Below, piece after piece: positions 54,304 to 64,000 of a stretch of DNA of 64,000 nucleotides (position 1 is the first letter of the stretch; the number at the start of each line of letters is the position of its first letter). Origin of the DNA: Odiellus spinosus (Eukaryota; Arthropoda; Arachnida; Opiliones; Phalangiidae); NCBI GenBank assembly GCA_963920705.1, contig OY987233.1, positions 6,376,001 through 6,440,000 on the forward strand, given 5' to 3'. The position numbers and the translations under genes were made by a program. Under the pieces are notes generated by a model that searched no databases, was not told the origin of the DNA, and worked only from the letters and a program-made list of their open reading frames with translations.

Positions 54304-54856
54304 TAGAGCTCGGAATCGGATAATGAACAACTCCATTGATAACTAGGCTTTTTTCAGATATTTTAATCTCGCATAAATTATTTGTTAAAATAAAACCACA
54401 CATTATATAAACAGACGCGTATCAAATGGATACGAATTAGACCCGGAGATAAAATATTAAGCTCGGTTAATAAACAAATTACGCGTTTATTCGACGGATA
54501 ACGCGAAGATAAAAATACGTTTCTCGAAATCCGTGTAGAATGAAATGTAATAATTATATTTTAATCTAAATTGAAAGGAACATCGACTAAATTACTACAT
54601 TCTAGCTTCGAGATCTCAATTTGGTTTAAAATCCGGCAAGAAACTCGAGTTTCAAATGTTTCTTATCGGCGAATGAATAACTTTTATAACCTATCAATTT
54701 CCTAAAACAATTGAGTACGAATAAAAAGTTTGCCTTACATTCGTGTGTACTTTAACTCGAAAAAGAAATGGATATGTTTTCGCGAACGGATAATATATGA
54801 TTGAAATTCAAGATGGTCTTATTCAATTAACAAAAGTTGTATGAATTTCGAGCTCG
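54304..54856 (+). mobile_element. Family F element, copy 3
   Basis: TA-GAGCTCGGAATCGG to GAATTTCGAGCTC, in the same orientation as copy 1 and highly similar to it. No transposase. Confidence 0.9.
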
Positions 54857-55192
54857 ATGCTAGTTTTGAGGTGGAAAAATTGTACAGATACAGAAAAACT
54901 AAAAATAGGAATACCTTTATTTGAAGTTTTTTTATTTGCTTTTGTTAGGCTTTATTCTATCTTTAGGGCTTCTTTTCTTAGAAATATTTACCTTTTTTAT
55001 TTTTATTTTATTATTATTTCCATATCGGTCCCTTGGGAAATTTTCTCAACTTCAAAAATTTATAAAGTTTAGCGGTATAAAGTCGTGGTTTTTCGTATAT
55101 CCTGTACTGAGATAAAGCAAACAACGCTTATATAAGTTAAAGGCGCTATCCATATTAAGCATACTTGAATGAATTTGGATTTTACGTAAGCG
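54857..55192. other. Unassigned AT-rich sequence
   Basis: Two overlapping plus-strand frames of 64-71 codons are hydrophobic only because of the T-rich composition. No gene supported. Confidence 0.4.
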
Positions 55193-55335
55193 TTTAAAGA
55201 GAGAATGCAACCTAAAAATAAGTGTTTTTTTTTATCAATTCCTTATCGTTTAAATATACATAGTCCAACAGTAAAAACTAGAAATACATTTAAAAATTAC
55301 CCGGAAAATAGGATTAGCTGGATTCATGGAGATCC
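55193..55335. mobile_element. Family A MITE fragment, copy 12
   Basis: TTAAAGAGAGAATGCAACC to AAATAGGATTAGCTGGATTC-ATGGAGATCC; the right half is absent. Confidence 0.88.
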
Positions 55336-55436
55336 TAGTACAGAATTACTTTAATTGCAAACCATTTTTAAGTTGACCTTTGACCCGCTCTCGTACGGTG
55401 TCGCCTGTTGGTGTAATTGTTTTTTAAGACAAATCT

Positions 55437-55733
55437 ATAGCCGCGTTCATACTACGCCTTGAAATCGATTTAAACTGTTTCATAACGATTCGCTAACGTC
55501 GTGTGAACAGGAAACCGTCTTTTCTCGAATCGATTTGATTCGATTTCTCGAAACTGCTTCGGGAACCAGTTTCATACCGATTCGGTTTCAACAACCGATA
55601 GATGAAGCTACAATAAATCGATTTATAAAGATAATGCGTGAACACAAGGCGCTTAAAACGATTCCTGGCGATACGAATATCGATTTGATTTTACCGTTTC
55701 AAATCGATTAAGAAATGCTAGTGTAACCGTAGC
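55437..55733 (+). mobile_element. Family H MITE, copy 4
   Basis: TAGCCGCGTTCATACTACG to GCTAGTGTAACCGTAGCTTA, orientation as copy 2. Full length. Confidence 0.92.
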
Positions 55734-55800
55734 TTATATATACATGTATTTTGAGCCGTTTTTTAACGATCTTTCCATAAATGGTACTCAAATTCAATTT
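55734..55800. mobile_element. Family D fragment, copy 10
   Basis: TATACATGTATTTTGAGCCG, then TTTTTTAACGATCTTTCC, then a stretch ending CTCAAATTCAATTT: a piece of the D left region wedged between two H copies. Confidence 0.8.
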
Positions 55801-56098
55801 TAGCTACGATCACACTATCATTTCTAAATCGATTTGAAACGGTAAAATCAAACCGATATTGAAATCGCCAGGGAACGTTTTAAGCGTCACGCGTTCACGT
55901 ATTATCTTTATAAATCGATTTATCGTAGCTTCATCTATCAGTTGTTGAAACCGAATTGGTACGAAGCTGGTTCCTGAAGCAGTTTCGAGAAATCGAATCA
56001 AATCGATTCGAGAAAAGACGGTTTCCCGTTCACACGAAGCCAGCGAAACGTTTTGAAACGGTTTAAATCGATTCCAAGGCCTAGTATGAACGTAGCTT
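55801..56098 (-). mobile_element. Family H MITE, copy 5
   Basis: TAGCTACGATCACACTATC to CCTAGTATGAACGTAGCT, inverted relative to copy 4 and 67 bp away, so the pair forms a roughly 300-bp-armed inverted repeat. Confidence 0.92.
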
Positions 56099-56162
56099 TT
56101 GGTACAGCATTACTTTAAATACAAGTCATTTTTAAGTTGACCTTTGAACCGTTCTCGTGGCT

Positions 56163-56559
56163 ATACGATGCTGCCTAGCTGTTTTAAAATGCATTACATC
56201 GTCGCGATGCCGTCAGTTGATAGTCGTTTTTGCGGTGATGTTGTGGGAATGGGAATGTAAGATTGGGGAAAAAGTATAAACGTGAAAACATCTATTCTGT
56301 TTTCCTCCTTTTCGCCCTAAGATGAAATTGGAATGGAATTTTTCTTTCTCGTGGGAACCGTATTTTTTCGGATAATGTGACGCTTCCAAAAATAACTTTT
56401 ATCACCCTTGTACACGGTGTGCTTTTTTTTTCCTAGTTCAGGGACTCTAGAAGTTAAGCTTTTGACCTAAATACATTCAATGTAATTCTTAAGGTTGAAT
56501 GCTTTGTCAATCTATGGAGTTTTATCACTATAGGGTTATTCTGACATTTCTATGGAAAA
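56163..56559. other. Unassigned sequence
   Basis: No feature recognised. Confidence 0.4.
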
Positions 56560-57650
56560 GTAAAGTTTTCTTTCAGTCAATTTAGATCTCTAGGAAATTC
56601 TGTCAATTTAGATCTCTATGGAATTCTGTCAATTTAGATCTATTCTATGGAATTCTGTCAATTTAGATCTATTCTATGGAATTCTGTCTATTTAGATCTA
56701 TTCTATGGAATTCTATTTATTTAGATCTATTCTATGGTATTCTGTTAATTTAGATATATTCTATGAAATTATAGAAATAGGTTCTGACAACATTTGGATT
56801 ATTCTATGGAGTTCTGATAATATAGTTGGATTATTTTATGGATTTCTTAGAATAATATGATTATTCTCTGGAGTTCTGACAATTACAGAATTATTCTATG
56901 GAGTTCTGACAATTATAAGATAATTCTATGGAGTTAGTACAAAAACATGGTTTTTCTATAAAGTTCTGACAATTATAGGATTATTATATGTAGTTTTTTC
57001 AATAATAGGGTTTTTCTATGGCACTTCTGAAAATAGGATTAATCTCTAACAGATCTAATAATATGATTTTTTATGAGAATTCTGACAGTATACGGATTAT
57101 TCTATGAAGAATTCTGATAGTAGGATTATTCAATGAAAATTCTAACAGTAGGATTATCCTATGAGAATTCTGGCAGTAGGATTAATCTATAAACATTCTG
57201 ACAGTAATATTATTCAAAGAAAATTCTGACAGTAGGATTATTCAATGAAAATTCTGATAGTAGGATTATTCAATGAAAATTCTGATAGTAGGTAGGATTA
57301 TTCAATGAAAATACTGACAGTAGGATTATCCTATGAGAATTCTGACCAAATTATTCTATGAGAATTCTGACAGTAGGATTCTTCAATGAAATTCTGACAG
57401 TAGGTTTCTTCAATGAAGATTCTGACAGTAGGATTATTATATGATAATTCTGACAGTAGGATTATCCAATGTGAATTCTGACAGTAGGATTTTTCAATGA
57501 AAATTCTGACAGTAGGATTTTTCAATGAAAATTCTGACAGTAGGATTATCCTATGAGAATTCGACCAAAATTATTCATTGAGAATTCATTATTCTATGTG
57601 AATTCTGACAGTAGAATTATTCAATAAGAATTCTTACAGTAGGATTATCG
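56560..57650 (+). repeat. About 27-28 bp minisatellite in two phases
   Basis: Left part (56580-56770): ATTCTGTCAATTTAGATCT with TCTATGGA. Right part (56800-57650): TTCTGACAGTAGGATTATTC with AATGAAAA. The transition is gradual and shows progressive variant replacement along one array. About 38 units. Confidence 0.93.
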
Positions 57651-58119
57651 AACAATATCATTATCATAATAGTTTGTTTCAAATACACAGTTCTTTTATA
57701 AGTTCCCTTCTTCACAGAATCCAATTAGTAATTTCTGTAATTTGTATTATTAATTATTTCATTCCTAAATGAATAAACGAGTGTCACTTTCGTAAAATCT
57801 TTATTTGGCGAGTTCTCTATCTCTCTTTCTGCCTTAAAATGTAATCGAGTACAAAATTGCAAAGTGCACTGACAGACGCCATTGCCTCCATTAATTCAAG
57901 ATTCTTTTATTCCCTGGCGCTTTCAAAAACTGGGTAGGCATTCGACCGAAAATACCCCTGGTAATAGTCGAGCTCGTCTGGCTTTTTAAAGAAGAAGGTT
58001 AATTTTTTTTTTATTTTTTTTTTTAAAGTTTTGGTGACCCTCTTCGGAAAATTCATGGTGCTTTTAAGTAGAACTATTAATAATTGACACGTCTATCAAC
58101 AGGGATAGAGAAATAAACC
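57651..58119. other. Unassigned sequence, no gene seen
   Basis: No feature recognised. Confidence 0.4.
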
Positions 58120-58841
58120 TTAAAGGGAGAATGCAACCTAACAACAAGTGATTTTTTTATCGATTCCTTATCGTTTAAATAGGCCTATACATCAGTAACA
58201 AAAATTTACAAACAAATATTAAACTAGCAATAAATTTAAAAATAGGCTTAGCGGGATTCATGAAGATTCTGAATTTATTCACATTGATGGATCATCGACC
58301 AATGAGCAAAGGTCCGACGTTAAGGCGAGATCTCCTTGAGACTTCCCATACCATTCCATCAATATTAATAAATTCAGGTTCTCCATGAATCCAGCTAAGC
58401 CTATTTTCTGGGTAAGTTTTAAATTTAAAACTTCAAAATATGCTTAGCTGGATTCATGGAGATCCTGAACGCCCCGTATAAGCTAGGATTTGAGACTAAT
58501 GACATTGATAGATGGCCCTTATACGAGGAATGCAGCATCTCCATGAATCCAGCTAAGCCTGTTTTCATGGTAAGTTTTAAATTTAAAACATCAAAATATG
58601 CTTAGCTGGATTCATGGAGATCCTGAACTCCCCATATAAGCTAGGACTATTGACCAATGACATTCATCGATGGCCCTTATATGAGGAATGCTGGATCTCA
58701 ATGAATCCTGCTAAGCCTATTTTCCGGGTAAGTTTTAAATTTATTTCTAGTTTAATATTTGTTTGTAATTTTCTTTTACTGGTGGATTAGGACTTTTTGA
58801 ACGATAATGAATGGATAAATTAGGTTCCACTCTACCTTTAA
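58120..58841. mobile_element. Family A MITE, copy 13, with three palindromic cores
   Basis: Ends TTAAAGGGAGAATGCAACC and AGGTTCCACTCTACCTTTAA. Instead of one core it has three successive ones: about 58244-58412, 58434-58565 and 58590-58722, each with (A/T)GGCTTAGC or TGCTTAGCTGGATTCATG at one side and CCATGAATCCAGCTAAGCC or similar at the other. Cores 2 and 3 are about 85-90% alike, and core 1 differs. Confidence 0.92.
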
Positions 58842-59391
58842 TTCTGCAAATATCCAAGCCCGTGAATTTTGAATATATTTTTGTTACATTTTAATGTTTG
58901 GCCATATCGTGCAAAATACTAACCCTTTAGAAAACCTATTTTTCGGGGATTGAATTCGAAAGACCGCATCCATATAGGTCGCTTTGAAAGAATATTTTTT
59001 TTTTTTCGTGGTTTTTTTGACATTTTTCCGAAAAAGTTTTATTTTTACTTCAACGGCAGTCGACTCTTTCTTTGTCGAGGAGGTCGTATATCAATTGGCC
59101 CCCCTCACCTCTGTTCTTGGCTTCCAAAAGGAACTACTCTAACTCCTTTTAAATAAAGGACAAAATTTAAGACTGATAAGATAGAGATGCCATTCCGCTA
59201 GAGTGAAATCGAATTTCTCTAGACTTTATTGTTTAAATACTATTCAGCTAAAGACTTGAAAATATCTAATCTATAATAGAAAATGTCAGTCCTCAATGAA
59301 ATTTTTTTTATTACTTATGAAGAGACATATGTATTCTTGTAACTAACGTTATGCGTAATCATTATTCAAGTAGAATTAAGTAGTAATTAAT
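58842..59391. other. Unassigned sequence, no gene seen
   Basis: A plus-strand frame at 58950-59156 (68 codons) has no recognisable motif. Confidence 0.4.
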
Positions 59392-59512
59392 ATAAATAGA
59401 GGTAATGAAGGTAGTATTTAATATAAATAGAGGTAATGAAGGTAGTATTTAATATAAATAGAGGTAATGAAGGTAGTATTTAATATAAATAGAGGATAAT
59501 GAACACTATTAA
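59392..59512 (+). repeat. 31-bp tandem repeat, about 3.5 copies
   Basis: TTTAATATAAATAGAGGTAA then TGAAGGTAGTA, repeated almost perfectly. Confidence 0.95.
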
Positions 59513-59540
59513 TTTACCATGTTAGTACCTATGTAACTTT

Positions 59541-59568
59541 TTCAAGAATGTTCTAGAAGGTTCCAGAA
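59541..59568 (+). promoter_or_regulatory. Perfect six-pentamer heat-shock element
   Basis: TTC-aa-GAA-tg-TTC-ta-GAA-gg-TTC-ca-GAA with no mismatch. Heat-shock factor trimers bind three or more such inverted pentamers, so the site could accommodate two trimers. No adjacent heat-shock gene was identified, so a regulatory role is unproven. Confidence 0.6.
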
Positions 59569-59765
59569 AAGTCTGGAGAGGTTTTGAGAATTTTGGAAAG
59601 TTATTCAACATTCTTCCAAAAAAGTCTAAAATGTTCTGGAAAGTTGTAGAAAATTCTGGAAAGTTGTAGAACAGTCTAGAAAAATCTAGAAATTTCTGAA
59701 AAATTCTGAAAAGGCTTAGAAAAGTCTATAACATTCTGAAAAATTCAGAAAAATTCTAGCTTCAA
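59541..59765 (+). repeat. HSE-like minisatellite, second locus
   Basis: Repeats of TTCTAGAAAGTTCTGGAAAAG type. The first 28 bp (59541-59568) alternate TTC and GAA in perfect register for six pentamers, and further GAA/TTC steps follow irregularly. Same sequence type as 9820-10275 (opposite strand) and 15421-15565. Confidence 0.88.
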
Positions 59766-59864
59766 AATCTTGCATTTTACAAATCCCGTGATTTTTCATT
59801 TACCGAATTAAATAAGTAGTAATTAATATAAATATAATTATGTTAACTAAGTTAATAAAATTAT

Positions 59865-60010
59865 GCCTCGCCACTGGTTTAAATCAAGCAAAAGTCCCAA
59901 ATATGACCCCTATCTTAAAATGGCTGTAATTTTTCTCTACGATATTCTAGACATAAACAGTTTACACCAATATGAAGTTCACATTCCCTAGATTATTTTA
60001 AAATAATAAA
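59865..60010 (+). repeat. Diverged copy of the 173-bp unit of 34.9 kb
   Basis: GCCTCGCCACTGG, then ATGACCCCTATCTTAAAATGG, then GACATAAACAG and a tail CCTAGATTATTTTAAAATAA match the units at 34862-35232. Confidence 0.8.
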
Positions 60011-60173
60011 ATTATGTAAGTAATTATATTGTCTGAAAATTTGCACAAGATACGTCACGCTTCTTCCTAGCTACACCTTGAAACATTTCCAACCAAAATA
60101 TACGACAATTTCGCACTAAGTCTTCCTAGAACCTGGTTTGAATTTTAGCTTTTAGGAGTAGTACTTATTTTTC

Positions 60174-60404
60174 ATGTCTAAGGAGAAGGAAACTCATCTC
60201 AAGATCGATAAAACCTTGTTGAAAAGTGAAAGGTTTACAGAAATCTATATTCAGCGGAGTGCTGGCTTTTCGAATTTTTATTTTATCCCTCTTTCTAAAA
60301 TTAAAAGAATAAGATTTTGTTCTAGGGATGAAATTGCGATGTCAATCTACCTCGAAACCTCTCGACAGAAATTGTTTCTCTGGAAATCTCCAGATCCAAT
60401 ATGA
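60174..60404 (+). CDS. 76-codon ORF, unknown
   Basis: Starts MSKEKETHLKIDK and ends WKSPDPI-stop, with a balanced, mildly basic composition, in sequence not shared with any repeat in the window. No domain, signal or membrane segment is recognised. Chance origin is likely at this length. Confidence 0.15.
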   Translation: MSKEKETHLKIDKTLLKSERFTEIYIQRSAGFSNFYFIPLSKIKRIRFCSRDEIAMSIYLETSRQKLFLWKSPDPI

Positions 60405-60506
60405 AATCGAAAATGAAAAAGACCTCAATCAATTTTGTCGAGGTTAAATTTAATCCCAGGAATTCAGTTAGAAATGACGAATGAAAACAATTAGGGGAAG
60501 TGAGAT

Positions 60507-61047
60507 TAGAGCTCGGAATCGGATGTCTTCTGTTATTGGTATATTTCAGATATTTTATTTTCGGATAAATTGTAACTAAAAAATGAAATTTCTATATTCG
60601 TTTAATTATTAAACGTATAAGGTTTACCCGAAGATAAGCGTTTGGCGCTTTATTTACGAACAAATTGCTCGTATTCAAACGCATAACGATGGATAAGAAA
60701 ATTCGCGTTTCCAGAATTAGTCTAAAATATAAGAAAAATATTTCAAATTGACTTTTAATACGAAGAATATAAATAAAACGACGAAACTAAGATTTTAAAT
60801 CATCTTTTTATTCGTTATTTTTCACGAAAATAAATTTTGAATTTTTTTATTCGAAGCTATAACGCGGATAATATTCTAAGATAAGGCCATTTTTGGATAA
60901 AAACGGATATGGATTACGTTTTTTACTTTATCTTCGAATAAGTTAACTCGAATGAAAAATAGTCTATTTTTAATCAAACAGATAATATGCATCAGAATTT
61001 AATAGATTTTATCTAATTAATAAAAATTGTACGAATTCCGAGCTCTA
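60507..61047 (-). mobile_element. Family E element, copy 5
   Basis: TA-GAGCTCGGAATCGG to GAATTCCGAGCTC-TA, in the same orientation as copy 4 and complete. Confidence 0.92.
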
Positions 61048-61434
61048 CAGAAACCCTTTAAAATTGATGGTCTTCTAAACATCATGATATTGGCATGATC
61101 GATTCCTATCCCTTTTAACGTCACCGATGTTAAAACTCATCTGGGAATTCTCTCTTCCTTGTCGTCTTGGGGAAATATCCTATTTAAAAAAATATTCTTT
61201 GGGGATGACAAACCCATAAACCTGCTCAGTTGATATAAGGGTAACTTGAAAATTGATTCGATAACCATCTGATAAAGTGTACCATAAGTTAATTGCAATC
61301 TCCCTGTAAGTTAAAGTTATTTTTATAGATTATATTATTTAAAGTACTTAAACTTGTTCATGAATTAAAATATTCCGGAAATAATTTGTTTAATTGTGCA
61401 AAAAATTTTAAAAAATAATTTTTTACATTGAATT
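61048..61434. other. Unassigned sequence
   Basis: No feature recognised. Confidence 0.4.
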
Positions 61435-61567
61435 AAAATGAGAACCTCCGACCAATCAAAAGAGTCCCTTCTACCTTTGGTTTTATAAAATACCCGCGAC
61501 ACGCGCTGTTGTACGCGCGACATGCGTATCAAAGTCATATTTTGATTAGTCGGAGGTTCTCATTTTT
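61435..61567. mobile_element. Family L MITE, complete copy
   Basis: About 133 bp with inverted ends AAAATGAGAACCTCCGACC and TAGTCGGAGGTTCTCATTTT, and AATCAAAA/TTTTGATT continuing inward. The interior holds CGCGACACGCGC/GCGCGACATGCG palindromic words. A second, half copy is at 8476-8532. Confidence 0.85.
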
Positions 61568-61624
61568 GTCCACTGAAATCAGAAGGTTTACGATTTATTC
61601 TACAATTCAGAGACACTCCTGAAT

Positions 61625-62200
61625 ATTTTACTTCGCCAGCAATTTCCTATATTTCGTTAAAGAATTTCCTATATTTGGTTAAAGGGAGGATGCAACCTAA
61701 TAACAAGTGATTTTTTATCGATTCCTTACCGTTTAAATTGGCCTAATCCAAAAACTAAAAAGTTTACAAAACAAATATTAAACTAGAAATAAATTTAAAA
61801 CTTATCATCGAAATAGGCTTAGCGGGATTCATGGAGATCAGCTGAAGGTCTAGCGACCAATTAGCAATGGTCCGTCGTTAACGCGAGATCTATAAGAGAC
61901 TTACAATCGCGTTCGATTGGTCGGTAGACCTTATACGCGAGGAAATCAGGATCTCTATGGTGAATTCGCTAAGCCTATTTTCCTGATAAGTTTTAAATTT
62001 ATTTCAGGTTTATTATTTGTTCGTAAATTTTTTCACTAGTGGATTAGGCCTATTTAAATGATAAGGAATCGATAAAAAAATCACTTGTTAGGTTGCATTC
62101 TCCCTTTAAACAATTCCCTATATTTCGTAAAACAATTTCATATATTTTGTTAAACAAGTTCCCGGAATATTTCGTTAAAAAACTAATATATTTCGTACAT
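61625..62200 (+). repeat. Short about 21-bp repeat (TTCCTATATTTCGTTAAA), split by A copy 14
   Basis: TTTCCTATATTTCGTTAAAG and similar units flank both sides of the A element. The A insertion used the TTAA within one unit. Confidence 0.8.
61679..62109. mobile_element. Family A MITE, copy 14
   Basis: TTAAAGGGAGGATGCAACC to GGTTGCATTCTCCCTTTAA, complete, with the subfamily core containing GTCTAGCGACCAAT seen also in copies 7 and 10. Confidence 0.93.
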
Positions 62201-62639
62201 AACTTACTATATATCTGTCTATCTAACATACGACAGCTGTGTAGAGATAATTCACTTATGACTATACCTTACTCTTCCTTGTATAAATATTACACGGGAA
62301 AGCGAAGCTTAATATAAAGTTTGCTTAAAGTAAATTTGTTCTGTCCCAAATCTAATTATAATTGGTCCGAGCGTTTCCCAAGAGCGATATTGTAATCAAT
62401 TCTTGTATATTATATTTAATTTTCTATACTAACAGTTTATTCAGCTTGCATAAATTATTATAAGGAAAGAGGCAGAGGCGAGGTGGTTTATGACATATCT
62501 TAAATGTTCGTACTCCAGTACATAATTTTTCTACAAATATTTATTTCTTAGAATTACAATGCATACAGAATTTTTAACACACTGTGTACTATAAATTATT
62601 TTAACATGTAGTGGAAATTTACTCATGAAAAATACATGT
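62201..62639. other. Unassigned sequence, no gene seen
   Basis: No feature recognised. Confidence 0.4.
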
Positions 62640-62717
62640 ATTTTACAAAAAACATTTTCGAAATTTTTAAAAATTCCCTCGCAATATTACGTCATCGCAC
62701 TATGGTCGCGTGATTTC
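62640..62717 (+). mobile_element. Family D fragment, copy 11
   Basis: Only the block from AAATTTTTAAAAATTCCC to GGTCGCGTGATTTCG is left before a B element begins. Confidence 0.85.
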
Positions 62718-63060
62718 GCCCCGAAGCTTAATATTATCAGCCAAAGTCCAGTTCACTTAAAAAAAGCCAAAAAAAGTCATCATCCTTGTCTGGCTCCCGT
62801 GATTTGGACTCTTCCTCGATATTTTGAGTCAGGAGAGAGGGACGGAATTTAGGCGGGCCGCGCTTGGCTATATTGTCTTCCCTCCCAACTTCGGAATTTC
62901 TCCGCTGAGTGTCGCTTCCTCCGTTCATCATTTACACACCGACTGAGGCCGCTAGAGTGTCTCAAATAAGAATCTGCCGGTACATTTACCCGGATCTTTG
63001 CTGATAGTATTAGGCTACGGGGCGTTGTTTACTTTTATGGAATAAAGAGATAGACTTTTG
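62718..63060. mobile_element. Family B MITE, copy 10 (left terminus lost)
   Basis: From GCCCCGAAGCTTAATATTATC through GACTGAGGCCGCTAGAGTG to AAGAGATAGACTTTTG. Confidence 0.9.
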
Positions 63061-63420
63061 ATTATAATTCATGTCGTACAACCTTCTTGACATAATTCCA
63101 TTTAAAACTATTGTAAACCAACCACATTCTTGTTTTACAAAATACCCCCCTTATTATACAGTCATTTCAGTTAATCCAGGCGTTACTACTACAGTTGTGA
63201 TCAAGAACTTTACAATCTGCACTTTTGCCTGATTTAATTTATCTCTTCGGCCACAGAAATAGGGGATCCTTTTGTACAGCTATAACACGATTATCCAGAC
63301 AATCCCTTTGCACTATATCTTGTTAATACAAAGCCGTGTATGAGACTACGGGCGAGTACACTGCCTTTGTCATAATAATAATTAATATAAAAGCCAAATG
63401 GAATATGTCCACAGCAACAC
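63061..63420. other. Unassigned sequence, no gene supported
   Basis: A minus-strand frame near 63180-63240 has two cysteines but no start or convincing splice acceptor. Confidence 0.4.
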
Positions 63421-63806
63421 TTAAAGGGAGAATGCAACCTAACAACGATTCCTTATCCTTTAAATAGGCCTAATCCATCAGCAAAAAAAAAAGATATATA
63501 TATCAGCAAAATAGGCTTAGCTGGATTCATGGAGATATCCTGCACATAGTGACCAATGGCATTGATCATGGAGATCCTGTATTCCCTATATAAGAGCCAT
63601 CAACCAATGTCATTGGTCAGAAGTCCTTATACGGGGAGTTCAGTATATCTCCTTTAATCCAACTAAGTCTATTTTGATTTTAAGTTTTAAATTTATTTCT
63701 AGTTTAATATTTGTTCATAATTTCTTTCACTAGTGGATTAGGCCTATTTAAACGATAAGGAATCGATAAAAAAATCACTTGTTGTTAGGTTGCATTTTCC
63801 CTTTAA
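63421..63806. mobile_element. Family A MITE, copy 15
   Basis: TTAAAGGGAGAATGCAACC to GGTTGCATTTTCCCTTTAA. The core has an internal duplication: GATTCATGGAGAT and GATCATGGAGATCC occur in tandem. Confidence 0.92.
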
Positions 63807-64000
63807 GCCTTGCCGCAAAATTACGTTTCTAAATTTTCATTTATTTATTTTTCGAATAAAGATAAGCAGATGCAATATTATTAAGATTTGTTACGGGTAA
63901 TATATCAAGCAATTTATGTAAATTTAATTGGGAAGTTTTGTGGTATTTTCAAGTAAAAAGTGGTAATTTTCGTGACCTAGTTACTAGAGAACTATATTAG
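63807..64000. other. Unassigned end of window
   Basis: No feature recognised. Confidence 0.4.

Larger units (their letters stand above)
55337..56162 (+). repeat. About 58-bp direct repeats flanking an H-D-H block
   Basis: 55337-55396 and 56101-56160 both read TACAG-ATTACTTTAA followed by CATTTTTAAGTTGACCTTTG and CC-TCTCGT. Everything between is H copy 4, a D fragment and H copy 5. Confidence 0.85.

Noticed and set aside
63180..63245. Minus-strand two-cysteine frame suggesting a second small secreted peptide exon
   Set aside because: No start codon, poor pyrimidine tract at the only possible acceptor, and no signal-peptide exon nearby.

Overview
This window is AT-rich, gene-poor DNA from an invertebrate animal nuclear genome. 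The evidence is spliceosomal GT-AG structure in the one convincing protein gene, a tandem array of intron-less eukaryotic tRNA-Ser genes with T-run terminators, abundant minisatellites, and dense nested non-autonomous DNA transposons. No operons, bacterial promoters or long ORFs are present. The only recognisable protein is an 'ancient invertebrate-type' defensin resembling those of bivalves and chelicerates, which fits a mollusc or arthropod-like host; the species cannot be fixed from this window.

Genes. (1) A two-exon defensin on the minus strand (45659-46681) has a signal peptide exon, a phase-1 intron of 783 nt and a cysteine-rich exon with the C-x6-C-x3-C-x10-C-x4-C-x-C pattern plus a seventh cysteine in a basic C-terminal tail. 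(2) Five tandem tRNA-Ser(GCT) units lie at 22284-22920. Three look fully normal, one has lost its acceptor 5' strand, and one lacks its own terminator. (3) A few weak short ORFs (29988, 31990, 60174) are listed at low confidence.

Repeats make up most of the sequence. My working family names are as follows. A: about 400 bp, TTAA-flanked, ends AGGGAGAATGCAACC, palindromic core, about 15 copies. D: about 500 bp, TTAA-flanked, ends AGTGAGGCTGTCAC. B, C and I: three families with CA...TG termini and 7-bp target duplications. E and F: ends GAGCTCGGAAT, TA-flanked. G: long palindrome with ends GGGAAACTTGGAGC. H: about 295 bp, ends AGCTACGTTCATACT. K: one 2.2-kb element, ends CACTGTTAAAA, TA-flanked. 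There is also one hAT element with a perfect 8-bp duplication. These families are nested in a consistent order: D is oldest and receives A, B, C, I and K; B receives C and I; A receives I and E; K receives the hAT.

Minisatellites are numerous (units of about 14 to 165 bp) and at least two types sit inside shared flanks at two loci each, so they are probably carried by mobile elements. One minisatellite type (9.8 kb, 15.4 kb, 59.5 kb) is built of TTCnnGAA steps and includes a perfect six-unit heat-shock-element array at 59541-59568.

Layout: 1-9 kb, A/E/F elements and a 142-bp AT-rich array. 9-17 kb, HSE-like minisatellite, G/A/E/F elements, T-type 33-bp minisatellite. 17-22 kb, B/G/A and the D-K-hAT nest. 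22-23 kb, tRNA-Ser array. 23-37 kb, minisatellites with B, H and D copies. 37-45 kb, densest nesting of A, B, C, D and I. 45-47 kb, defensin. 47-56 kb, more of the same plus an assembly gap of 200 N. 56-64 kb, 28-bp minisatellite, expanded A copy, HSE cluster, E, L, A, B and A copies.
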